This document shows positions 1 to 4,939 of a DNA stretch of 5,320 nt, piece after piece; position 1 is the first letter of the stretch, and every line of letters starts with the position of its first letter. The position numbers and the translations under genes were made by a program. The notes under the pieces are model-generated. The model was not told where the DNA came from. It did not search any database and saw nothing but the letters and a program-made list of their open reading frames with translations. The DNA comes from an uncultured Eubacteriales bacterium (GTDB lineage: Bacteria > Bacillota > Clostridia > Monoglobales > UMGS1388): NCBI GenBank assembly GCA_900551345.1, contig URVP01000115.1, positions 1 to 5,320 of the forward strand, written 5' to 3'.

Positions 1-162
1 AAAGAAGTGCCAGTGTTTATAAAAACAAAAAGATTTATAAACAAAGTTTGCATGTTTCATTTATTTAAAGGTAAAAATACTAGTAGCTTTTTAAACAAGC
101 TGATGCTGTTGAAAAACACGTTTAACGCTTTACCTCTACTACTTACATCAAGCCATTTATAA
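1..162 (+). CDS. Possible 3' end of an unidentified gene entering from the left (partial)
   Basis: Frame 1 is open from the first base to a TAA at 160-162, giving 53 codons with no stop in very AT-rich DNA. The peptide begins KEVPVFIKTKRF and ends LLLTSSHL. I recognise no family or motif in it. An internal ATG at 52 would give 36 residues but has no ribosome binding site before it, so if the frame is real it is the C-terminus of a gene that starts outside the window. The strong hairpin 56 bases after the stop would suit the end of a convergent gene. A chance open frame of this length is quite possible, so confidence is low. Confidence 0.2.
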   Translation, partial: KEVPVFIKTKRFINKVCMFHLFKGKNTSSFLNKLMLLKNTFNALPLLLTSSHL

Positions 163-217
163 TTATTATTTTTTTAGTTAACCAAGTTTTATCTTTTGTA
201 ATATTTTGACATCAACA

Positions 218-253
218 AAAGCCGTTCTCCTTCAAAATACGGAGAACGGCTTT
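218..253 (-). terminator. Strong rho-independent terminator of the lipoprotein gene, probably bidirectional
   Basis: A perfect 13-bp inverted repeat, AAAGCCGTTCTCC at 218-230 and GGAGAACGGCTTT at 241-253, closes a 10-base loop. Read on the minus strand, the stem runs directly into TTTTGTT, the classic intrinsic-terminator U-tract, about 80 bases after the lipoprotein stop codon. Read on the plus strand the tail is also T-rich (TTTAATTATATTTG), so it could equally end a transcript arriving from the left edge. Confidence 0.9.
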
Positions 254-333
254 AATTATATTTGTTTATTTTATTAGTTAGTGGTTGGAAAACTAAGAAG
301 TGCATGTAATGTGTATGTTGCAAACACTTAATA

Positions 334-1020
334 TTAATTATTTGTTGTATCCATTGGAGAAAACATCGATTCGATTTCTTTAAACTCCTCCTTATCAACA
401 ACTGACATAGTTAGATTTTCCATGAATGTTCCGATTTTTCTAAGATAGATCCTTTGATAGGTTGTTGTGTTGTTATAAGAGTATTCCATTTCAGACATAT
501 AATATTTGTTACCTGCAAGGTTTACCCATTGGGGGTCTGACATTGCAGAAATACGCATATCGCCAACATTCATCTGCTGCATATTTTGTCTGTAAACATT
601 CATAAAGTCTTCTTCAGAATATGCCATGCTATATACTATATCCATATCCTTAAGCACAACATTTACATATGAGTAAGTAGCATCATTAGTTAGTTTAAAT
701 TCATATATTATTCCTCTTTCTATTTCTTCGCGGGACGCATCAGAACTAGCCAAAGAGTCATTTATAATATTTTCTTTTTCTGTAGAAATTTCTTCTTCCG
801 AAGCAGCCGTCCAGTTATCCGGCATTGTTACCTTAAATCCTAAAAAGTTGCTGCTGTATATATTACCGTCCCAATTACCCGCTTCGTAAGAAAAAGAAGA
901 AAGGGTATCTCCCAAGGAATCCCCTCCATCAGTACGATTGCAGGCACCTAATGCAAAGGCAATTGTACAGATTAATAAAGCCGTAACGCCTTTTTTTAAC
1001 CGTATCAGTGCTTTATTCAT
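334..1020 (-). CDS. Putative surface lipoprotein of unknown function
   Basis: A 228-residue protein with a bacterial lipoprotein signal: basic n-region (K3, R7, K9, K10), hydrophobic core at about 11-25, and lipobox LGAC at 24-27. This predicts cleavage by signal peptidase II and lipid attachment to Cys27, anchoring it on the outer face of the membrane. A polar linker of about 20 residues follows, then a soluble domain opening with NFLGFKVTMPDNW (58-70). An F-x-x-P-x-x-W pattern of this kind occurs in many clostridial extracytoplasmic proteins and may mark a PsbP/Mog1-like alpha/beta fold; that is only inference. No catalytic motif is visible, and Cys18 and Cys27 are the only cysteines. The start at 1020 is backed by GAGGTG (1031-1026) five bases upstream. 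It stands alone, transcribed away from the chaperone operon, with its own terminator at 218-253. Secretion and lipidation are likely; the function is not assignable. Confidence 0.85.
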   Translation of the reverse strand: MNKALIRLKKGVTALLICTIAFALGACNRTDGGDSLGDTLSSFSYEAGNWDGNIYSSNFLGFKVTMPDNWTAASEEEISTEKENIINDSLASSDASREEIERGIIYEFKLTNDATYSYVNVVLKDMDIVYSMAYSEEDFMNVYRQNMQQMNVGDMRISAMSDPQWVNLAGNKYYMSEMEYSYNNTTTYQRIYLRKIGTFMENLTMSVVDKEEFKEIESMFSPMDTTNN

Positions 1021-1025
1021 ATTAT

Positions 1026-1079
1026 CACCTCGTACTTCTATTATATTATAATACTACCATGAATAAGAACATTTTGCAA
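1026..1079 (-). promoter_or_regulatory. Likely promoter and ribosome binding site of the lipoprotein gene
   Basis: On the minus strand, two overlapping perfect TATAAT hexamers sit at 1050-1045 and 1045-1040, and a TAGTAT at 1056-1051. TTGCAA at 1079-1074 is 17 bases upstream of TAGTAT; TTCTTA at 1069-1064 is 18 bases upstream of the second TATAAT. Which pair is used cannot be decided by eye. GAGGTG at 1031-1026 is the ribosome binding site, so the leader would be very short. Confidence 0.4.
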
Positions 1080-1132
1080 GACTATTATCGCCCATTAACA
1101 AAGCTGTAAAATTAACAATATATTTATAAAAT

Positions 1133-1154
1133 TCAAAAATATTTCAAAAAAACT
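1133..1154 (+). promoter_or_regulatory. UP-element-like A/T tract upstream of the hrcA promoter
   Basis: The 22 bases just upstream of the -35 read TC-AAA-AA-T-A-TTTC-AA-AAAA-ACT. Set against the E. coli UP-element consensus as I recall it (nnAAAWWTWTTTTnnAAAAnnn), only one defined position differs, and it ends one base before the -35 hexamer, where such elements sit. It could boost RNA polymerase binding through the alpha subunit. The surrounding DNA is very AT-rich, so a chance match is possible. Confidence 0.4.
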
Positions 1155-1155
1155 A

Positions 1156-1184
1156 TTGACAATTAGATAAATAAGTGCTATCTT
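1156..1184 (+). promoter_or_regulatory. Sigma-A type promoter of the hrcA-grpE-dnaK-dnaJ operon
   Basis: A perfect -35 TTGACA (1156-1161) is followed after exactly 17 bases by TATCTT (1179-1184), a 4/6 match to the -10, preceded by TGC (1176-1178), which makes it an extended -10. TATACT at 1184-1189 is closer to consensus but would need a 22-base spacer. Transcription should begin near 1190-1192, placing CIRCE at the very 5' end of the message, as in other HrcA-controlled operons. Confidence 0.8.
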
Positions 1185-1191
1185 ATACTTG

Positions 1192-1218
1192 TTAGCACTC
1201 TTAGGAGATGAGTGCTAA
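1192..1218 (+). promoter_or_regulatory. CIRCE operator (HrcA binding site)
   Basis: TTAGCACTC at 1192-1200 and GAGTGCTAA at 1210-1218 are separated by exactly nine bases, a perfect match to the CIRCE consensus TTAGCACTC-N9-GAGTGCTAA. CIRCE is the known operator of the HrcA repressor. It overlaps the predicted transcription start and lies just before the hrcA ribosome binding site (AGAAGG, 1225-1230), so HrcA made from the next gene represses its own operon. In RNA it would form a 5' hairpin, which in other bacteria affects message stability. Confidence 0.98.
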
Positions 1219-1238
1219 CAAAAAAGAAGGTGTAACAA

Positions 1239-2282
1239 ATGGATTTAAACGAAAGGAAAAGAAACATACTTGAAGCCATAATAGAAAGCTATATATCAAA
1301 TGCCGAACCGGTTGGCTCAAGAACAATAGCTAAAAGTCACATGATAAATTTGTCCCCTGCAACAATTCGTAATGAAATGGCAGATTTGGAGGAAATGGGT
1401 TTTCTTGAACAGCCGCACACTTCGGCAGGAAGAATTCCGTCAGAAAAAGGGTACAGATATTATGTGGATAGACTTATGCATCGCTGCAAACTGAGCATGG
1501 ATGAAATTGCATTGCTTCGTAGTTTGTTGGAAAGCAAGATTTCAGAAGTAAGTGTTCTTGCCCGGGAGATTTCATCCATATGTTCTAAAATGACTAACTG
1601 TGCAATTGTATCTGTTACTCCCGAAACGGAGGAAACAACCATAAAACAACTGCAGATGATGGCGGTTGATAAATATACTGTACTTTTGATAATAGTAACC
1701 AGTGCAAGCACGGTTAAAACTAAACAAATTGCTGTTTCTCACCCTGTAGAAGCAGAGTTTTTAAATCAACTTTCGCTTTTGCTTAATAGGATAATAGCGG
1801 GCAGAAGCGTTGACGAGATAAATATAGATGACCTTATGACGGTTAAAAACAGTATGCCGGACCATCATGAACTTTTACAGCAGATGCTTATCTTTGTTTA
1901 TGAGTGTCTTGATGATGTGAGGGATTCGGATGTATTCCTAGGCGGCGTGGCAAATATACTTAATTATCCGGAATATAACAATATAACAAAGGCCAAGGAA
2001 CTTTTGGAATTTCTTGAAGACGAGCATAATATTAAAAAATTGTTTAAGCCGCTTTCCAACGGTAAGGACATTCAGGTATTTATCGGCAGTGAAAATTTAG
2101 TTAATGAAATGCGCGACTGCTCCGTGGTTCTTTCTCACTATCAAATACATGACAGTCAGTTTGGAGCAATCGGAATTATCGGACCTAAGCGTATGGATTA
2201 TGCAAAAGCTGTTTCAATGCTTGAATATTTTACAAAACAGCTTGGCAGTGGATTGAGTAATGACAAACCCGAAAGGAATTGA
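1239..2282 (+). CDS. hrcA: Heat-inducible transcription repressor HrcA
   Basis: This cytoplasmic repressor of class I heat-shock genes binds CIRCE as a dimer; in characterised species its folding depends on GroEL, which links repression to chaperone load. The protein has 347 residues, close to the roughly 340 usual for the family. The N-terminal winged helix-turn-helix covers about residues 1-75 and carries the family hallmark LSPATIRNEMADLEE (38-52) followed by QPHTSAGRIPSEKGYRYYVD (58-77), the recognition helix and wing. The C-terminal GAF-like domain ends with the conserved GAIGIIGPKRMDYAKAV (309-325). The ATG at 1239 follows AGAAGG (1225-1230) at 8 bases. It is first in the operon, directly behind CIRCE, and its stop is only 5 bases from the grpE start. 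Nothing suggests damage. Confidence 0.97.
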   Translation: MDLNERKRNILEAIIESYISNAEPVGSRTIAKSHMINLSPATIRNEMADLEEMGFLEQPHTSAGRIPSEKGYRYYVDRLMHRCKLSMDEIALLRSLLESKISEVSVLAREISSICSKMTNCAIVSVTPETEETTIKQLQMMAVDKYTVLLIIVTSASTVKTKQIAVSHPVEAEFLNQLSLLLNRIIAGRSVDEINIDDLMTVKNSMPDHHELLQQMLIFVYECLDDVRDSDVFLGGVANILNYPEYNNITKAKELLEFLEDEHNIKKLFKPLSNGKDIQVFIGSENLVNEMRDCSVVLSHYQIHDSQFGAIGIIGPKRMDYAKAVSMLEYFTKQLGSGLSNDKPERN

Positions 2283-2287
2283 TATAA

Positions 2288-2851
2288 ATGCCAAAAAAGA
2301 AAAATACAGAGGGCAGTCAGCCTGAAACCGAAAAGAAAGAAACAACTGTAGCCGAAAATGAAGAAGTTACGGCAGAGCAGGCTAAGGCAGAGGAAGAAAA
2401 AGCACAGGATGCAGCAGAGGTAAAAAAAGACGAAACTGACTGGCAGGACAAATATCTTCGCCTTATGGCTGAATTTGACAATTACAAAAAAAGAACTCAA
2501 AGGGAAAAAGAGCGTATATATAATGATTCTACAGCTGATGCGTTTGAAAAAATGCTTCCTGTTATAGATACGCTTAAGCGTGCTCTTGCAACGGAGGTTC
2601 AAACTGATGAAGCAAAAAGTCTTTATGATGGCATTGCAGCCATTAATAAACAGTTTGAAGATATTATGAGTCATGCCGGTGTTAAAAAGATTGAAACCGT
2701 TGGAAATGAGTTTGATCCGGTATTTCATAATGCCGTAATGCATATAGAAGATGACAGTGTGGGAACAAATATAATAGTAGAAGAATTGGCGGCAGGATAC
2801 ATTTTAGGTGACCGTGTTATCCGTCACAGTATGGTAAAGGTTGCAAATTGA
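2288..2851 (+). CDS. grpE: Nucleotide exchange factor GrpE
   Basis: The dimeric exchange factor of the Hsp70 cycle: it opens the DnaK nucleotide cleft to release ADP so that ATP can bind and the client is let go. It has 187 residues, a normal length for Gram-positive GrpE. Residues 1-50 are a charged, Lys/Glu-rich, probably disordered tail. The long helix starts near WQDKYLRLMAEFDNYKKR (52-69), the family's coiled-coil signature. The C-terminal beta domain holds NEFDPVFHNAVMHIED (140-155) and GYILGDRVIRHSMVKVAN (170-187). The final motif has RHSMVKV where E. coli-type proteins have RPAxVxV, a variation I believe is common in clostridia. The start lies 5 bases after the hrcA stop, with AAAGGA (2272-2277) inside the hrcA end as a modest ribosome binding site, so translation is probably coupled to hrcA. 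Confidence 0.97.
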   Translation: MPKKKNTEGSQPETEKKETTVAENEEVTAEQAKAEEEKAQDAAEVKKDETDWQDKYLRLMAEFDNYKKRTQREKERIYNDSTADAFEKMLPVIDTLKRALATEVQTDEAKSLYDGIAAINKQFEDIMSHAGVKKIETVGNEFDPVFHNAVMHIEDDSVGTNIIVEELAAGYILGDRVIRHSMVKVAN

Positions 2852-2865
2852 TTTAATGATGTCTG

Positions 2866-2897
2866 TTGCATAAAACCGAGTTTAAAATCGGATGCAA
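2866..2897 (+). promoter_or_regulatory. Inverted repeat in the grpE-dnaK spacer, first of two
   Basis: TTGCAT (2866-2871) pairs with ATGCAA (2892-2897), and inside it CCGA (2876-2879) pairs with TCGG (2888-2891) around an 8-base loop. AAAA at 2872-2875 bulges on the 5' side only. There is no T-run after it, so it is not an obvious terminator. It may mark an mRNA processing or stability site 15 bases after the grpE stop; the function is inferred. Confidence 0.4.
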
Positions 2898-2929
2898 ATA
2901 CATTTGGATATGTTTAATATTGCTATTGA

Positions 2930-2953
2930 AAATTTTTGATAATACAAAAATTT
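2930..2953 (+). promoter_or_regulatory. Perfect AT-rich inverted repeat upstream of the dnaK ribosome binding site
   Basis: AAATTTTTG (2930-2938) and CAAAAATTT (2945-2953) form a perfect 9-bp stem with a 6-base loop, ending 19 bases before AGGAGG. The stem is nearly all A-U and so of moderate strength. It could protect the 5' end of a processed dnaK message or respond to temperature, but it does not cover the ribosome binding site, so a simple RNA thermometer is not shown. Confidence 0.45.
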
Positions 2954-2972
2954 CCCAATAAAATTGATTATA

Positions 2973-2978
2973 AGGAGG
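2973..2978 (+). promoter_or_regulatory. Consensus ribosome binding site that sets the dnaK start
   Basis: AGGAGG lies 8 bases before the ATG at 2987. It is the only perfect Shine-Dalgarno in the operon. The longer open frame beginning with TTG at 2936 contains this site within its coding sequence, has nothing similar upstream, and would add 17 residues not found on DnaK, so 2987 is the start. Confidence 0.93.
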
Positions 2979-2986
2979 AAAAAATC

Positions 2987-4816
2987 ATGGGAAAAATTAT
3001 AGGTATTGACCTTGGTACTACAAACTCATGCGTAGCTGTTATGGAAGGCGGAGAAGCAGTTGTTATTACAAACCCTGAAGGTTCAAGAACAACCCCTTCT
3101 GTTGTGGCTTTCGCAAAGAATAACGAAAGACTCATCGGTCAGGTAGCCAAAAGACAAGGTATAACAAATCCTGACAGAACAATAAGCTCCATAAAAAGAG
3201 AAATGGGTACCAATTATAAGGTAACCATAGATGATAAAAAATTCACACCACAAGAAATTTCTGCCATGATACTGCAAAAACTTAAATCTGATGCAGAAAG
3301 TTATCTGGGAGAAAGTGTAACGCAGGCTGTTATTACTGTTCCCGCATATTTTTCCGATGCACAAAGACAGGCAACTAAAGATGCCGGCAAAATTGCAGGT
3401 CTTGAGGTTCTTCGTATCATAAACGAGCCTACTGCTGCAGCACTTGCTTACGGTCTTGACAAGGAGCATGACCAAAAGATTATGGTTTATGACTTGGGCG
3501 GCGGTACATTTGATGTATCAATTCTTGAAATCGGCGACGGCGTATTTGAAGTTTTGGCAACAAGCGGTGACAACCGTCTTGGCGGAGATGACTTTGATGA
3601 CAGAATCGTAAACTGGCTTGCTGATGAGTTTAAAAAGGAAAACGGCATCGACCTTAAGGCAGATAAGATGGCTCATCAAAGACTTAAAGAGGCTGCTGAA
3701 AAGGCAAAGATTGAACTTTCAGGTGTTACAACCGCAAACATAAATCTTCCCTTTATTACGGCAGACGCAACAGGTCCTAAGCATCTTGATATGACACTTA
3801 CAAGAGCAAAATTTAATGAGCTTACCGCAGACCTTGTTGAAAGAACGGTAATTCCTGTAAGAAACGCTATGTCCGATGCCGGAGTTAGCTCAAATGATAT
3901 TGATAAGGTTCTTCTTGTAGGCGGATCAACCAGAATTCCCGCCGTGCAGGAAGCTGTACAGAAAATTACCGGTAAAGAACCCACTAAGGGCATCAACCCC
4001 GACGAATGTGTTGCAATGGGTGCAGCAATTCAGGGCGGTGTTCTCGGTGGAGATGTCAAGGGATTGCTTCTTCTTGATGTAACGCCTCTTTCACTGGGTG
4101 TTGAAACTCTGGGCGGTATATGTGATAAGGTAATCGAAAGAAATACTACAATTCCTACAAATAAGAAGAAGATATATTCAACAGCTGCTGATAATCAGCC
4201 AAGCGTTGAAATCCACATCCTTCAGGGTGAAAGAGAGATGGCAAGCGATAACAAGTCAATCGGCCGTTTCAATCTTACCGGTATTCCCCCGGCACCCAGA
4301 GGTGTTCCTCAGATAGAGGTTACATTTGATATTGATGCTAACGGTATTCTTAATGTATCTGCAAAAGATCTGGGCACAGGCACAGAGCAGAAGATTACCA
4401 TTACCACATCAACAAATATGTCAGATGAAGAAATAGAAAAGGCTGTTGCCGATGCTGAAAAATATGCAGAAGCGGATAAAAGCCGTAAGGAAGCTATTGA
4501 TGTTAAGAACAATGCTGACAATATGATTTATCAGTGTGAAAAGGCTTTAAAAGATGCCGGAGATAAGATAAATGAAAATGATAAGCAGATGGTTCAGGCT
4601 GAAATTGATAAGCTCAAAGAAGCTGTAAAGACCGATAATACTGAAACCATTAAAGCTGCAACAGAGGCTCTTACACAGAAGTTCTCCACCATTGCACAGC
4701 AGCTTTATCAGCAGCAGGCACCACAGGGCGGTCAGGCTGCACCTGATGCAGGCGCTGCTCATGATGATAATGTGGTAGATGCTGATTACACTGTAGATCC
4801 GGACAATAATAAGTAA
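2987..4816 (+). CDS. dnaK: Hsp70 chaperone DnaK
   Basis: The cytoplasmic ATP-driven Hsp70 that binds exposed hydrophobic segments of unfolded proteins, working with DnaJ and GrpE. From the ATG at 2987 it has 609 residues, typical of Gram-positive DnaK. ATPase domain: phosphate-1 loop GIDLGTTNS (6-14), SIKRE with Lys70, VPAYFSDAQRQAT (118-130), INEPTAAALAYG (145-156), phosphate-2 loop VYDLGGGTFDVS (167-178) and adenosine motif VLLVGGSTRIP (308-318). Asp8, Lys70, Glu147, Thr174 and Asp176 match E. coli Asp8, Lys70, Glu171, Thr199 and Asp201; the shift of about 24 reflects the Gram-negative insert missing after residue 74. The linker GLLLLDVTPLSLG (359-371) leads into the substrate-binding beta domain (to about 475), the helical lid, and a Gln/Ala/Gly-rich tail ending near VVDADYTVD. 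The linker has Gly359 where E. coli has Asp388. The gene is intact and shows every catalytic residue. Confidence 0.98.
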   Translation: MGKIIGIDLGTTNSCVAVMEGGEAVVITNPEGSRTTPSVVAFAKNNERLIGQVAKRQGITNPDRTISSIKREMGTNYKVTIDDKKFTPQEISAMILQKLKSDAESYLGESVTQAVITVPAYFSDAQRQATKDAGKIAGLEVLRIINEPTAAALAYGLDKEHDQKIMVYDLGGGTFDVSILEIGDGVFEVLATSGDNRLGGDDFDDRIVNWLADEFKKENGIDLKADKMAHQRLKEAAEKAKIELSGVTTANINLPFITADATGPKHLDMTLTRAKFNELTADLVERTVIPVRNAMSDAGVSSNDIDKVLLVGGSTRIPAVQEAVQKITGKEPTKGINPDECVAMGAAIQGGVLGGDVKGLLLLDVTPLSLGVETLGGICDKVIERNTTIPTNKKKIYSTAADNQPSVEIHILQGEREMASDNKSIGRFNLTGIPPAPRGVPQIEVTFDIDANGILNVSAKDLGTGTEQKITITTSTNMSDEEIEKAVADAEKYAEADKSRKEAIDVKNNADNMIYQCEKALKDAGDKINENDKQMVQAEIDKLKEAVKTDNTETIKAATEALTQKFSTIAQQLYQQQAPQGGQAAPDAGAAHDDNVVDADYTVDPDNNK

Positions 4817-4829
4817 TACAGTTAATAAC

Positions 4830-4863
4830 AACAGGGGCGGCTTGCTTTTCACCGTCCCTTGTT
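4830..4863 (+). promoter_or_regulatory. Hairpin in the dnaK-dnaJ spacer, possible attenuator or stability element
   Basis: GGGGCGG (4834-4840) pairs with CCGTCCC (4852-4858), including one G-U, around an 11-base loop. The stem extends through AACA (4830-4833) pairing into TTGTT (4859-4863) with one bulged base. It begins 14 bases after the dnaK stop. Only a few T bases follow (TCCATG), so it may be a weak partial terminator or a block to 3' exonucleases that leaves more dnaK than dnaJ message. This role is inferred. Confidence 0.5.
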
Positions 4864-4896
4864 TCCATGTTATTGAGATAATATAAATTTTAAATT

Positions 4897-4916
4897 TGCG
4901 ATAGGCTTTTATCGCA
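4897..4916 (+). promoter_or_regulatory. Short perfect hairpin just upstream of the dnaJ ribosome binding site
   Basis: TGCGATA (4897-4903) and TATCGCA (4910-4916) form a perfect 7-bp stem with a 6-base loop (GGCTTT), ending 8 bases before GAAGGG. It could help space or protect the dnaJ translation start; no T-run follows, so it is unlikely to be a terminator. Confidence 0.4.
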
Positions 4917-4924
4917 TAATTATA

Positions 4925-4930
4925 GAAGGG
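4925..4930 (+). promoter_or_regulatory. Ribosome binding site that selects the TTG start of dnaJ
   Basis: GAAGGG, continuing into TGA, lies 9 bases before TTG at 4940. A second in-frame TTG at 4934 is only 3 bases away, too close for initiation. Confidence 0.8.
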
Positions 4931-4939
4931 TGATTGATA

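Larger units (their letters stand above)
1..333. other. Gene-poor AT-rich stretch at the left edge
   Basis: No confident gene lies here. The stretch contains one open frame running in from the left edge (1-162, listed separately), an AT-rich inverted repeat at 14-23/34-43 (TGTTTATAAA and its reverse complement around a 10-base loop), and the terminator hairpin at 218-253. Bases 254-333 are the 3' untranslated tail of the minus-strand lipoprotein gene. I saw no tRNA, rRNA, CRISPR or insertion-sequence signature. Confidence 0.6.

Noticed and set aside
2..303. A 9-base direct repeat AAGAAGTGC at 2-10 and 295-303, considered as mobile-element or attachment-site ends
   Set aside because: It is too short, the flanks do not match, and nothing between the copies resembles a transposase or integrase.
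1094..1118. An 8-base direct repeat ATTAACAA at 1094-1101 and 1111-1118 between the divergent promoters
   Set aside because: The spacing of 17 bases is not a neat helical repeat, the motif is AT-rich and no known regulator site matches, so I do not call an operator.
1208..1273. A 21-codon open frame starting with ATG in the CIRCE spacer, preceded by AGGAG and overlapping the hrcA start
   Set aside because: AGGAG directly abuts the ATG with no spacing, so ribosomes could not use it, and the bases are fixed by the operator. It is a chance frame.
2198..2743. A 181-codon minus-strand frame opposite grpE
   Set aside because: It is antisense to a clear grpE. Its Phe/Leu/Cys-rich product mirrors the Lys/Glu codons of GrpE, and no ribosome binding site or family signature is seen.
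3083..3996. Minus-strand frames of 130 and 106 codons opposite dnaK
   Set aside because: They are shadows of the strongly conserved dnaK coding frame and show no domain of their own.
4859..4887. A possible separate dnaJ promoter, TTGTTT-N17-TATAAA
   Set aside because: The -35 matches only three of six bases and overlaps the hairpin arm. In AT-rich spacer DNA this is expected by chance.
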